Of a stretch of DNA of 64,000 nucleotides, positions 32,887-41,978 are shown in pieces. How positions within the stretch are numbered: position 1 is the stretch's first letter; the number at the start of each line of letters is the position of its first letter. The DNA is from Marispirochaeta sp. Its GTDB lineage: Bacteria; Spirochaetota; Spirochaetia; JC444; Marispirochaetaceae. Location of the stretch: the NCBI RefSeq assembly GCF_963668165.1, contig NZ_OY764212.1, positions 992,001-1,056,000 on the forward strand, in the 5' to 3' direction. The notes beneath the pieces are model-generated. The model was given only the letters and a program-made list of their open reading frames with translations, searched no databases and was not told the DNA's origin. The position numbers were made by a program, and so were the translations under genes.

Positions 32887-34182
32887 TTACCGAAGTTGAT
32901 CAACAACCTGTTCGAGATCAGCCATCAGTTCGGTGGCCGCTTCTTCCGGAGAAAGCACCTTGTAGCCAAGCTGCTGAATGTAATCTTTCAGTACGGTCTC
33001 CACTTCCTTGTTCAGGCTGGGACCATTCTCGGGACCACCGCTGTCAGGAAGAGCAACATTGATTCCGTGCATAACATCCGGGTCAAGGCTCCCTTCCGCG
33101 GAAAGCAGTTCCCGGGCTTTGCTCGTGGGAGGAACACCGCGAACATCCCGTAGAATCCGGATAGCTTCTTCATCGTTGAAGAACCAGTTGATAAATTTGA
33201 TCGCCTCTTCCTGGTGGACGGACCTGCTGTTAACAGCGAGCAGCTGGGAAGGGGTGGTAAGCAGACCGGGATTAACGGGGTTTTCCATAATGGGGAAACG
33301 CGCGATTCCCATGTCGAACTCGCTTGCGCCCTTGTATGTTACGACGTTGGAAGCCCAGGAAGTACAGGCCGCGTACTGTTCATTCAGCCATGTGGGTGCC
33401 TGCTCCCATCCTTTACCGTCGTACAGAACGGTCTCTTCCAGGGGTGCAAAGGTACCATTGTTAAAAGCCTCTCTGAGATAGCTGAAGACCTCAACCAGCT
33501 GCTGTCTGGTAAAACCAAAGCTCAGATCATCCTTGATAAAGTTATTTCCCGTCATCTGCTTCAGCATGATCTTAACAATGTAGGTAAACTGCTGAGGCTG
33601 AACTCCGACAAAGTAAAAGTTCTTGTTAACTGCCTGAAGCTTGGGTCCGAACTCAAGAATATCCTGCCAGGTCCAATCATCGCTGGGTGTAATCCCGTTT
33701 CTATCCATAAAATCCCGGTTAATAGTCAGACCCATGGCGTTCAAACCTGTCGGCAGTCCAAGCAGATAGTCTCCGGAGGCGCCGTAAGCCCGGGTAAAGT
33801 TCATGTCGAACCCGCTCATGTCGATTTTATCGCCGAGGGCATTCATATTCACAAATACCTGCCCCTGAGCAGCCAGGTCGTGTACCCATTTGTAATCAAT
33901 CTGGACTACATCCGCCGCGGAACCACCGGCAAGCTGGGTTACCAGCTTCTGGTAATACGAGTCGAATCCACCATATTCAGCTTCGATCTTTACATTGGGG
34001 TTCCTGGCCTCATAGGCTTCGATGGCAGCCAAAGTAGCCTTGTGCCGGGTATCACCGCCCCACCAGGAGAACCGTAAGGTCACCTGATCAGAAGTTCCGT
34101 CTGCGGCATCTCCCTGCCCTCCGGCAAAAACCAGACCCGCAGACATTGCAAGAACCAGGGACAGTAAAAGAAGTTTTCTCAT
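32887..34182 (-). CDS. extracellular sugar-binding protein, family 1
   Basis: A 431-residue periplasmic or surface binding protein of a carbohydrate ABC importer. The start at 34182 has AAGGAGG directly upstream; a longer frame lacks a signal. The signal peptide (about 1-21) ends G-L-V-F-A-G-G. Mature features typical of family 1 are T-L-R-F-S-W-W-G-G, A-Y-E-A-R-N-P-N-V-K-I, and A-D-V-V-Q-I-D. The ligand is not known. First gene of the operon and divergent from a YesN/YesM system, which is the usual regulator type for such importers. Confidence 0.92.
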   Translation of the reverse strand: MRKLLLLSLVLAMSAGLVFAGGQGDAADGTSDQVTLRFSWWGGDTRHKATLAAIEAYEARNPNVKIEAEYGGFDSYYQKLVTQLAGGSAADVVQIDYKWVHDLAAQGQVFVNMNALGDKIDMSGFDMNFTRAYGASGDYLLGLPTGLNAMGLTINRDFMDRNGITPSDDWTWQDILEFGPKLQAVNKNFYFVGVQPQQFTYIVKIMLKQMTGNNFIKDDLSFGFTRQQLVEVFSYLREAFNNGTFAPLEETVLYDGKGWEQAPTWLNEQYAACTSWASNVVTYKGASEFDMGIARFPIMENPVNPGLLTTPSQLLAVNSRSVHQEEAIKFINWFFNDEEAIRILRDVRGVPPTSKARELLSAEGSLDPDVMHGINVALPDSGGPENGPSLNKEVETVLKDYIQQLGYKVLSPEEAATELMADLEQVVDQLR

Positions 34183-34269
34183 TTTTTCCTCCTTAAGGAT
34201 AAATAAATTGAAATACAGTAAAAATGGTACCATCCCCTGGGAAAACGCATAAGAGCCAATGTTTAGCAT

Positions 34270-34293
34270 TAGGGGAATAAGAATTGTCCCCTA
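34270..34293. promoter_or_regulatory. inverted repeat between ABC operon and yesN-like gene
   Basis: TAGGGGA (34270-34276) and TCCCCTA (34287-34293) form a perfect 7-bp inverted repeat with a 10-bp spacer. It lies in the divergent control region, about 90 bp from the binding-protein ATG. Candidate operator for the adjacent AraC-type response regulator (inference). Confidence 0.4.
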
Positions 34294-34415
34294 TAAACCA
34301 TCGCCTGCCGAAAAGGATACATATTTTAGGAAAGGTAACATTTTTTACGTTTTGCGAACCTGAAGACATTGCGGGGTTTAAGAGAGTGATGATAGTATGT
34401 TCATCGCGGTCGAAG

Positions 34416-35186
34416 ATGTACACACTACTGATAGTTGATGACGAATACGAGATCCGTAACGGTCTCTGCAATCTCTTTCCCTGGCACGAAGCAGGGTATA
34501 CTGTTACTGCAACCTGTGAAACCGGCCGGGAGGCTCTGGAATATATCGAGGAAAACAGTATAGATGTCGTTCTCTGCGATATCATGATGCCGGAAATGAC
34601 CGGCATCGATCTTGCCCGGGAGCTGCACGAGAAACAGCCGCATATTAAGGTGGTTTTCCTGAGCGGGCACAGGGATTTCGAATACGCCCGCAAAGCTCTC
34701 TCCTTCGGGGTAAAGAACTATATAGTCAAGCCCACAAAATACTCCGAACTCAGCCAGGTCTTCCTGCACCTGAAGAAAGAACTCGACGAGGAGCGGGCGG
34801 CCACAGCGCAGCCGGAACCCGAAACAAGCAGTCCGGGAGAAGGCCGGAAGGGAGGCCTTCAGGAACGGATCATTACCGCGGTCAAGGAATATATTGACAA
34901 GAATTACCAGGATGCGAGCCTGGAAAATGCTGCCGATCTGGTACGGATGACTCCCCATTATTTAAGCAAACTCTATAAGCAGATTACCGGAGAAAACTTT
35001 TCCGATTACCTTTCTTCGGTAAAAATGGACAAAGCCGCCAAACTCTTACGGGGTATAAATTACCGGACCCACGAGATAAGCCACATGCTGGGATACAGCT
35101 CTCCCAAGAGTTTTTCCAGGGCATTCAGACAGCACTTTGGAATGAGCCCCAGGGAATACCGGAACCTGAATAACCCCGGTATATAG
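34416..35186 (+). CDS. YesN-like response regulator, AraC-type output
   Basis: A 256-residue two-component regulator. The receiver domain (about 1-120) has D-D-E near residue 8-10, phosphoacceptor Asp55 in L-C-D-I-M-M-P and the switch lysine in Y-I-V-K-P. A linker rich in Pro, Glu and Gly (about 128-148) leads to a C-terminal AraC-type pair of helix-turn-helices, ending F-S-R-A-F-R-Q-H-F-G-M-S-P-R-E-Y-R. The start at 34416 fits the receiver fold; ATG at 34389 is an alternative. It lies 20 bp before the kinase gene and probably controls the divergent sugar ABC operon. Confidence 0.9.
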   Translation: MYTLLIVDDEYEIRNGLCNLFPWHEAGYTVTATCETGREALEYIEENSIDVVLCDIMMPEMTGIDLARELHEKQPHIKVVFLSGHRDFEYARKALSFGVKNYIVKPTKYSELSQVFLHLKKELDEERAATAQPEPETSSPGEGRKGGLQERIITAVKEYIDKNYQDASLENAADLVRMTPHYLSKLYKQITGENFSDYLSSVKMDKAAKLLRGINYRTHEISHMLGYSSPKSFSRAFRQHFGMSPREYRNLNNPGI

Positions 35187-35206
35187 AACAGGAAAAAGGA
35201 CCTTCC

Positions 35207-36961
35207 ATGACCCTACACAATCAGTCACGGTTCTTTCTCCGGAATTTTGCTCTCTTTCTGGTGCCCCTCTTTGTCTCTCTCATGCTGCTGGGATCCATAT
35301 CCATCGCCATAACCCAAAAATTTGTCCGTGACGAAATTGACCGAAAGGACACCATTCTGCTTGGCCAGATAATGGCGGCAATTGAGGTAATGCTCAATGA
35401 GATGGATTCTCTTAATCTGAATTTCGGGACAAATCCGGAGATTAATTTCGGGCTGAAACGCATTTTACGAAACGACCCGCACAGTCTGTCAAATACTGAA
35501 ATAGATAAGCTTGCCATGATCAGGAATTTTATTGATGCTCCGGCTAATTCCCGCCCCTACATCTATTCCATTTATGTCTATTTAAACAACGATCATGGCA
35601 GGTTTCTGGCGACAACCGAAGGACTCACATCTGTGGACAGCTTTTTCGATACCCAGTGGTATGTCCGTTTCCAGACTCGTGAGCCGGGCTCGCTGATGTG
35701 GACAGAGGTCCGCGATGTCCGCCAGTACGCTTTTGAACGGGAGTCGAAGAAAATCCTGAGCATCTACCGCAGACTCTTCTCGTCGGGAATAGGACGCAGT
35801 GACGGGGTAATCGTTCTTAACATTAACGCCGACTATATTGAAAACCTCTTAAGCTCCCTGCGCATCTATCCGGAACAGAGAATACTTATAACCGACAGAG
35901 ACGGAAATATAATGTTCGGTTCGCCGCCGGAAGGCTTCTCCATAACAGAAACACCCGCAGCGTCAAACGGTCGCTATTCTGTATCGTATCGCATGTCAAA
36001 GCGCTACGGTTGGCAGTATATCTCTGTTGTCCCATCTGACATTATTTACGATATCCCCTCCAGATTGAGTCTCATAACCTTCGGCGTCTTCATATTTTCC
36101 GCCCTGATGGGCCTCGCTATAACCTACGTTCTGACACGGCGTAATTACCGCAATATCCAGAATATTATCTCAATTATAGATTCCGCAGAAAACGATCAGC
36201 CCCTGCCTTCAGGTCCTTCCGGTGTACATGATGAATACGGCTACATTGTCCAGAATCTGCTGAAGACCTTCATTGAGCGCAGCTATCTTAAGGTACAGCT
36301 TTCGGAGCGGATGTACAGAACCAGGACCATAGAGCTTCTGGCGCTGCAGTCCCAGATGAACCCCCATTTTCTCTTTAATACCCTGGAAACCATTAACTGG
36401 AAGGTTATGGGATTTACCGGTAACCCCAATGAAGCCAACGAGATGATCACCAGTCTCTCCGACGTTTTGCAGTATTCCCTGCGGGGCGACCAGCGGGAGG
36501 TCTCCCTGGAAGAAGAGATAGAGAATACCAGAAGCTACATCGCCATACAGAAGGTCCGCTATCGCGACAAGTTCGAGGTGGTATGGGACTGCAACGATGA
36601 ACTCCTTGAATGCGGGGTAATGAAACTGCTTTTGCAGCCCCTGGTGGAAAACTCAATCTACCACGGGATCAAGACCATGAAGGGTTCTGCCTCCATACAT
36701 ATAACAGTCCGTTCAGCGGGAGAAGCCATGGAGATACTAGTTAAGGATACCGGGAGCGGGATTCCGCGGGAAATTCTGAAAAATATCCTCGAATCCCTTA
36801 CAGAAGAGCGGGAAGAAAAGGACCTGGCATCCCACATTGGTTTGTACAACACAAACAAACGTTTAAAACTGCTCTACGGAGATGAATACGGACTGCAGAT
36901 CCACAGCGTCCACGGAGAAGGGACCACGGTAATTGCGACCCTGCCTCTCAACCCTTTATAA
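35207..36961 (+). CDS. YesM-like sensor histidine kinase
   Basis: A 584-residue membrane sensor kinase. Two transmembrane helices (about 12-36 and 285-308) flank an extracytoplasmic sensor domain of about 250 residues. The His_kinase domain has the phosphoacceptor His387 in Q-M-N-P-H-F-L-F-N-T-L. The ATPase domain has the N box P-L-V-E-N-S-I-Y-H-G-I and the G box D-T-G-S-G-I-P. This LytS/YesM class pairs with AraC-type receivers such as the gene just upstream. The pair probably senses a sugar or binding-protein state outside the cell. Confidence 0.93.
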   Translation: MTLHNQSRFFLRNFALFLVPLFVSLMLLGSISIAITQKFVRDEIDRKDTILLGQIMAAIEVMLNEMDSLNLNFGTNPEINFGLKRILRNDPHSLSNTEIDKLAMIRNFIDAPANSRPYIYSIYVYLNNDHGRFLATTEGLTSVDSFFDTQWYVRFQTREPGSLMWTEVRDVRQYAFERESKKILSIYRRLFSSGIGRSDGVIVLNINADYIENLLSSLRIYPEQRILITDRDGNIMFGSPPEGFSITETPAASNGRYSVSYRMSKRYGWQYISVVPSDIIYDIPSRLSLITFGVFIFSALMGLAITYVLTRRNYRNIQNIISIIDSAENDQPLPSGPSGVHDEYGYIVQNLLKTFIERSYLKVQLSERMYRTRTIELLALQSQMNPHFLFNTLETINWKVMGFTGNPNEANEMITSLSDVLQYSLRGDQREVSLEEEIENTRSYIAIQKVRYRDKFEVVWDCNDELLECGVMKLLLQPLVENSIYHGIKTMKGSASIHITVRSAGEAMEILVKDTGSGIPREILKNILESLTEEREEKDLASHIGLYNTNKRLKLLYGDEYGLQIHSVHGEGTTVIATLPLNPL

Positions 36962-36965
36962 GGCT

Positions 36966-38870
36966 TCATTTCTGTAGCTTAAGGGACTTCAATTTCCGCC
37001 ACAGGGTACTGCGGCTGATCCCAAGACTCCGGGCAGCTTGGGAATGGTTGCCTCCGGCGGCCTGCACCGCTGCAATAATTGCCTGCTTTTCCAGGGTTTT
37101 AAGCTCCGGAACCGCCTCTCCATCCAAGTTTTCGGGAACAGGGCAGGTCGGCTTCTCCACTGCATCCGCAGAAAGACCCTCAATATCGGCACAGTCAATG
37201 ATATTTCCTTCGCACAGTGCAGAAAGGCGTTCGCAAAGATTGGCCAGCTCCCTGACATTCCCCGGCCATGAATAGGATTCCAGCAGCTCCAGGACAGACG
37301 GACTCAGAATGACTCCGGAAAGGCCCATTCTGGTACGATAGAGATTCATATAGTGGTCAATAAGCAGGGGTATGTCTTCCCGCCGCTGCCGTAGCGGCGG
37401 CACATTTATATGCAGTACATCGAGACGGAAGAGAATGTCCTGCCGGAAGTTTCCCTCTTTGGCCATACGTCCCAGATCCTTGTTGGTTGCAGCAATAATC
37501 CTGACATTTACCGGAATAACCCGGTCATGACCAATGCGCATTATCTCCCGCTCCTGCAGGACCCTCAGCAGCTTGGCCTGCAGGGTAAGGGGAATCTCCC
37601 CAACCTCATCGAGAAAGATGGTTCCTTCGTGGGCGATTTCAAAAAGACCCGCCTTTCCCCCCTTCATAGCCCCGGTAAAAGCCCCTTCGGCATAGCCGAA
37701 CAGTTCGCTCTCCAGCAGCTGTTCCGGCAGGGCCGCGCAGTTGACCGCCACAAAGGGTCCCTGGGACCTGGCACTCATGCTATGGATACTGTGAGCGAAA
37801 AGTTCTTTTCCAGTGCCCGTCTCTCCGTAGACCAGCACATTTGCATCGACCCGGCTGAACTTCTCGGCGGTACTGATGGCCGTTTTAATCCTGGGACTCC
37901 CGCCGATAATATCCTGAAACCGATATTTTGAAACATGACCTTTGGTCAGGATTTTCTTGCGAATCTTGTTCTCGATTTCTACGATGCGGCTGACATTCTG
38001 GAGGGTTGCCACCGCCCCGGTAACCGCGTTATCGATCTTAATGGGAACAAAATTCGCCGCCACATGGGTTTCTCCCACAAGCTCCAGGGCCCCCAACTCC
38101 TCCTCTCCCCGTTCCAGAACCCTGGAGATTGCATTGGAAGAGAGCACAGCCCCCACCGGACGACCCAGTATCTTTCTATGGGGACTAAGCATTCTGGCGG
38201 CGGATGTGTTAACCGCGGTAATATGACCGGACCTGTCCACAGCAAGGATTCCTTCGTGGGTATAATCCATGATGATCTGAAAAAACTCGGCCCGCTCCCT
38301 TTCCTTCTCCTTAATCTCACTGGTCCGGATCGCCTCGTCAACCGCCTGCTTGATCGCATCCTCCCTGGATTTTACCCAGGTTGCATTCACCCCCAATTGC
38401 AGGGCAAAGTTGTAGGTCATGAGCCCGCCCACAATGGCATCGGCACCACGCTCCACGGCGTCGTGGATGTAATATGAGGCATCCTCTTCTTTATTTACAC
38501 GGTAGACCATCACCTCGATATCCATGATATTGTTGAGAATCGGAGATCCATATACCATATTTACTGCCCCGATCACTGCAATGCGCTTCGCTCCGAAGCG
38601 CCGTTTGCACTCATCCAGAGCACAAATCACGTCGTATCCTGTTACCGGTATTTCCACTACGGTTATTTCGGGATGATACTCCCGCAAGGCGGCGCAGGTT
38701 ATTCCCCGGGCGATAATAATATCGCAGTCGAACTTCAGTTTTTTTACATCTTCGGTACCGACTATGTGGGTGGTATTAAAAATCGCATCCTGATGTCTGG
38801 CATCGGCAAGGTACTTGTTAACCGTTTCCTCCAGATCGTAATAGGGAATAACGAAGGTAATTTTGAGCAT
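36966..38870 (-). CDS. PrpR-type sigma-54 activator
   Basis: A 634-residue transcription activator. Residues about 1-180 form a PrpR N-terminal sensor domain, with G-I-T-C-A-A-L-R and V-M-V-Y-R segments. A PAS domain follows (about 190-300, I-L-A-V-D-R-S-G-H-I). The AAA+ domain has Walker A G-E-T-G-T-G-K-E, the sigma-54 contact loop G-A-F-T-G-A, and G-T-I-F-L-D-E-V-G. A Fis-type helix-turn-helix ends the protein. PrpR-like sensors bind small carboxylic acids or phosphorylated sugar acids. It is divergent from TRAP-1, which has a sigma-54 promoter. The ATG at 38870 follows the family start M-x-K-I; an ATG at 38885 is possible. No Shine-Dalgarno is visible. Confidence 0.93.
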   Translation of the reverse strand: MLKITFVIPYYDLEETVNKYLADARHQDAIFNTTHIVGTEDVKKLKFDCDIIIARGITCAALREYHPEITVVEIPVTGYDVICALDECKRRFGAKRIAVIGAVNMVYGSPILNNIMDIEVMVYRVNKEEDASYYIHDAVERGADAIVGGLMTYNFALQLGVNATWVKSREDAIKQAVDEAIRTSEIKEKERERAEFFQIIMDYTHEGILAVDRSGHITAVNTSAARMLSPHRKILGRPVGAVLSSNAISRVLERGEEELGALELVGETHVAANFVPIKIDNAVTGAVATLQNVSRIVEIENKIRKKILTKGHVSKYRFQDIIGGSPRIKTAISTAEKFSRVDANVLVYGETGTGKELFAHSIHSMSARSQGPFVAVNCAALPEQLLESELFGYAEGAFTGAMKGGKAGLFEIAHEGTIFLDEVGEIPLTLQAKLLRVLQEREIMRIGHDRVIPVNVRIIAATNKDLGRMAKEGNFRQDILFRLDVLHINVPPLRQRREDIPLLIDHYMNLYRTRMGLSGVILSPSVLELLESYSWPGNVRELANLCERLSALCEGNIIDCADIEGLSADAVEKPTCPVPENLDGEAVPELKTLEKQAIIAAVQAAGGNHSQAARSLGISRSTLWRKLKSLKLQK

Positions 38871-38953
38871 AGCATACTGTATCATATTGGCACATATGTA
38901 GCAACTTTAAACGTTCTAAATTGCACCACACATACTCTTCCTGGTAATCCTTT

Positions 38954-38995
38954 AGCAGGTAGAAATCACTTAAGTATCTGCTGAATAATCACTTA
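38954..38995. promoter_or_regulatory. candidate activator sites upstream of TRAP-1
   Basis: AGCAG (38954-38958) and CTGCT (38979-38983) form an inverted repeat, interleaved with two direct copies of AATCACTTA (38964-38972 and 38987-38995). They lie 20-60 bp before the sigma-54 promoter, somewhat close for a classical enhancer. Binding by the PrpR-type activator is inference. Confidence 0.35.
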
Positions 38996-39013
38996 CCATA
39001 CAGACTACCTTGT

Positions 39014-39029
39014 TGGCACGGGCATTGCT
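39014..39029 (+). promoter_or_regulatory. sigma-54 promoter of TRAP-1
   Basis: TGGCACGGGCATTGCT is a perfect match to the consensus TGGCACG-N4-TTGCW, with GG at 39015-39016 and GC at 39027-39028. The expected start point is near 39040, about 38 nt before the dctP ATG. Confidence 0.9.
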
Positions 39030-39077
39030 AAATATTACCTGCCATTAAGCATTTTTCTTAATAAGGAGTGTACAGGA

Positions 39078-40091
39078 ATGAAAAAAGCACTGATTTTTAT
39101 GGTATTGATGTTAACCACCGTGGGCATCATCTGGGCCGGAGGTGAACAGGAAGGGGGAGCCGCTATCTCTGAAAAACCAGTAATACTGCGAATCGCCCAT
39201 ACCCATACCGAAGAAGGTTTGTATTTCAAGGGATCGGTACGGTTCAAAGAACTTGTAGAAGCAAATTCCAACGGCCGTCTGATTGTGGAGCATTATCCCA
39301 ACGGGCAGTTAGGTGCCGACAAGGACATCCAGGAGAGCGTGAAGCTTGGTACCCTGGAGCTGGGACTCTCTTCCTCTCCCGTAGTTTCTCTGAACGATTA
39401 CTTCAAGCTGCTTGACGCACCCTACCTCTTTGTAAACCGCGATCATGTAAGCAGAGCCCTTGATGGTGAACTGGGCGAAAAGCTTGCAAAACCTCTGGAA
39501 GCCCAGAACATCAAGCACCTGGGATACTGGGAAAACGGCTTCCGGCAGATTACCAACAATATCCGTCCCATAAACACCCCCGCCGACCTGGCAGGCATTA
39601 AGCTCCGGACCCCCGAAAGCCCTGTGCGCATGAGCACCTTTAAGGCCTTTGGCGCAAATCCCGTGGCCATGTCTTTTACTGAAGTTTTCGGCGCCCTGCA
39701 GCAGGGAATTATAGATGGGCAGGAGAACCCACTGGCAACCATTTACCAGGCATCCCTGCACGAGGTTCAGAAATATCTTTCCTTAAGCGGACACGTCTAC
39801 TCCGCGGTTCACCTGCTCATGAACAATGAACTGTTTAACTCCCTGCCCCCGGACCTGCAGAAGGTTCTTGTAGACGCTGGAAAAGAAACCGCCCGCTATA
39901 CCAGGCAGCTGGGAGCAGAAGCAGACGCCAAGCTTGCGGACGTAATGGCCCGGAAGGGAATCCAGGTCAACGAAGCGAACGTAAAATCCTTTGTGGACCT
40001 TTCCAAGCCCATCTGGAAGACCATTGCAGCCGAAAACAAATTCCAGGACGCCGGCGACCTGATGGATCAGATCGCGGCCCTGGCCGACTGA
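39078..40091 (+). CDS. dctP: TRAP-1 solute-binding protein DctP
   Basis: A 337-residue extracytoplasmic binding protein of a tripartite ATP-independent periplasmic transporter, which takes up organic acids or sugar acids with a sodium gradient. The signal peptide is about 1-20, ending W-A-G-G. Arg177 in I-K-L-R-T-P is the family arginine that binds the ligand carboxylate, and the helix A-L-Q-Q-G-I-I-D-G-Q-E-N-P-L follows. AAGGAG lies upstream. First gene of the TRAP-1 operon, with a hairpin between it and dctQ. The symbol denotes family, not C4-dicarboxylate specificity. Confidence 0.94.
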   Translation: MKKALIFMVLMLTTVGIIWAGGEQEGGAAISEKPVILRIAHTHTEEGLYFKGSVRFKELVEANSNGRLIVEHYPNGQLGADKDIQESVKLGTLELGLSSSPVVSLNDYFKLLDAPYLFVNRDHVSRALDGELGEKLAKPLEAQNIKHLGYWENGFRQITNNIRPINTPADLAGIKLRTPESPVRMSTFKAFGANPVAMSFTEVFGALQQGIIDGQENPLATIYQASLHEVQKYLSLSGHVYSAVHLLMNNELFNSLPPDLQKVLVDAGKETARYTRQLGAEADAKLADVMARKGIQVNEANVKSFVDLSKPIWKTIAAENKFQDAGDLMDQIAALAD

Positions 40092-40114
40092 TCCAGGTTT
40101 ACTCGCGGAACACG

Positions 40115-40142
40115 GGCAGCCCCGCGGGGCTGCCTCTTTTTT
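40115..40142 (+). terminator. hairpin with T tract between TRAP-1 dctP and dctQ
   Basis: GGCAGCCCC pairs perfectly with GGGGCTGCC around a 2-nt loop, followed by T-C and a run of T. It would allow partial termination after the binding-protein gene, or protect its mRNA. Confidence 0.85.
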
Positions 40143-40178
40143 AACCTGATCTTATAAAGCCTGATAAAGGAGCACAGA

Positions 40179-40649
40179 ATGAAAGAGAAGCTTGACTGGC
40201 TTGTCGATTCCCTGATGGGAGTGCTGGTATTAGGCATGACAGTGGTAGTTTCCATTGCCGTCTTTTACCGATACGTGCTTGACCACCCCCTCTCCTGGAC
40301 CGAAGAGATAACCCGTATGTTCATTGTCTGGCTCTCCTTCCTGGGGGCCTATGCAGCCATGCGAGAGAACAAACATATCGGTTTTGACCTCCTGGTCTCT
40401 AAATTTTCCCCACGGTTCAAAATCCTCACCGAACTCGCAGGGCAGATACTGATAGGCATTTTCCTGCTTGTCGTAACCTGGCAGGGATTTATCTTTTCCT
40501 ACGAATTCCTCGAAGTAACCATGCCTTACACCGACATTCCAATCGGCTGGTTCTACTATAGTGTTTTTCCCGTTACCGGGATCCTGATGGTAACACAGAC
40601 AGTTATATCCATCATTCGAACCCTGAAACACCGCGAGACTGCAAGATAA
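40179..40649 (+). CDS. dctQ: TRAP-1 small membrane subunit DctQ
   Basis: A 156-residue inner-membrane protein with four transmembrane helices, as in the DctQ family. Typical features are W-T-E-E-I-T-R in the loop after helix 2 and M-R-E-N-K-H-I-G-F-D before helix 3. It couples the binding protein to the large permease DctM. AAGGAG precedes the ATG, and the gap to dctM is 13 bp. Confidence 0.92.
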   Translation: MKEKLDWLVDSLMGVLVLGMTVVVSIAVFYRYVLDHPLSWTEEITRMFIVWLSFLGAYAAMRENKHIGFDLLVSKFSPRFKILTELAGQILIGIFLLVVTWQGFIFSYEFLEVTMPYTDIPIGWFYYSVFPVTGILMVTQTVISIIRTLKHRETAR

Positions 40650-40662
40650 GGAGGATCCCAAA

Positions 40663-41946
40663 ATGTTAGTTGTGTTCATCTTTGGCCTGATGGGCCTTTT
40701 TATAATGCTCAACCTGCCCGTTGCCTTCGCCTTGGGAGTTACCTCCCTGGCCTTTCTTACCTTTGCTACTAATGTTCCCCTGATCGTCGTAGTACAGCGG
40801 CTTTTATTGGGAGTCGACAGTTTTACCCTGCTGGGAGTCCCTCTGTTCATATTTGTAGGCATCATGATGAACCGGACAAACCTCTCCCAGAAGATAGTCG
40901 ACTTCGCCATGGCCCTGGTGGGTCACATGAAAGGCGGGCTGGCCATGGTTAATGTTGTAACCAGCATGTTCTTCGCCGGCATATCCGGTACATCAATGGC
41001 GGATACCGCTGCGGTAGGCGGGGTTATTATCCCCGCGATGATCGACAAGGGGTACAAGCCCTCCTTTGCAGGAGCGGTTACCGCTTCATCGTCGACCATC
41101 GGCATTATCATCCCCCCCAGCGTCCCCATGATCCTCTACGGTGTCTTTGTGGGGCTTTCGGTACCAACCCTGTTTATTGCCGGACTGCTGCCTGGAATCA
41201 TGATCGGTGCTGCAATGTGCCTGGTTTCACTGATTATTTCCATCAAGGAAGGCTATGGGTCGGAAACGAAGTTCTCCATTAGACGTCTGGCAAAAACTTT
41301 TGCGGAAAGCATCCCGGCCCTGATACTTCCCCTGATCATCCTGGGAGGGATCATGGGAGGAGTATTTACAACCACCGAGGCGGCAGGAGCGGCCGCGTCC
41401 TACATAATCCTGTATGGACTTATAACCAGGGAACTGCCGCCGAAGAAGATTTTCGCCGCGGCAAAAGAGTCGGCCCTGCTGTCCGGACAGGTTATGATTA
41501 TCATCTCCGTTGCCAACCTGCTGGGCTGGGTTTTTGCCTACGCAAAGATTCCCCAGCTCCTGGTAAACCCCTTCCTGAACCTGACGACCAATCCCTACCT
41601 GTTTCTCTGGATTGTTTCCGGTATCCTGATAATTGCGGGAACCTTCCTGCATGGTACAGCAATGCTGGTCATTGTCATTCCCCTCTTTCTACCCATTGCC
41701 GCGAAACTGGGCATACACCCTTTCCATTTTGCCATGGTGGTTATGATGTGCTGGGGAATTGGTCAGCAGACACCTCCGGTGGGATCAGCTCTCTATATTA
41801 CCTGTACCCTGGCAAAGATCGACATGTGGACCCTGACCAAGGCAAATGTGCCCTTTGTCGGTTCTTTAATCGCCATCCTGGCGATGGTAATTCATCTGCC
41901 GGACTTCATGGTGTTCGCCATCCCCAGAGCATTGGGAATGCTGTAA
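40663..41946 (+). CDS. dctM: TRAP-1 large permease DctM
   Basis: A 427-residue integral membrane protein with about 12-13 hydrophobic segments, the substrate-translocating subunit of the TRAP-1 importer. DctM hallmarks include G-V-P-L-F-I-F-V-G-I-M-M-N, F-A-G-I-S-G-T-S-M-A-D-T-A, S-S-S-T-I-G-I-I-I-P-P-S-V-P-M and the late Q-Q-T-P-P-V-G motif. AAGGAGG precedes the ATG. It is followed after 32 bp by a PdxA-like gene in the same operon, which hints that the substrate becomes a phosphorylated hydroxy acid. Confidence 0.95.
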   Translation: MLVVFIFGLMGLFIMLNLPVAFALGVTSLAFLTFATNVPLIVVVQRLLLGVDSFTLLGVPLFIFVGIMMNRTNLSQKIVDFAMALVGHMKGGLAMVNVVTSMFFAGISGTSMADTAAVGGVIIPAMIDKGYKPSFAGAVTASSSTIGIIIPPSVPMILYGVFVGLSVPTLFIAGLLPGIMIGAAMCLVSLIISIKEGYGSETKFSIRRLAKTFAESIPALILPLIILGGIMGGVFTTTEAAGAAASYIILYGLITRELPPKKIFAAAKESALLSGQVMIIISVANLLGWVFAYAKIPQLLVNPFLNLTTNPYLFLWIVSGILIIAGTFLHGTAMLVIVIPLFLPIAAKLGIHPFHFAMVVMMCWGIGQQTPPVGSALYITCTLAKIDMWTLTKANVPFVGSLIAILAMVIHLPDFMVFAIPRALGML

Positions 41947-41978
41947 ACCACGCATTTATTTCATCTAAGGAGTAAAGA

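Noticed and set aside
38888..38903. second sigma-54-like element, TGGCACATATGTAGCA, near the PrpR-type gene
   Set aside because: The -12 box reads TAGCA, and it is 175 bp from dctP behind a better element; treated as chance.
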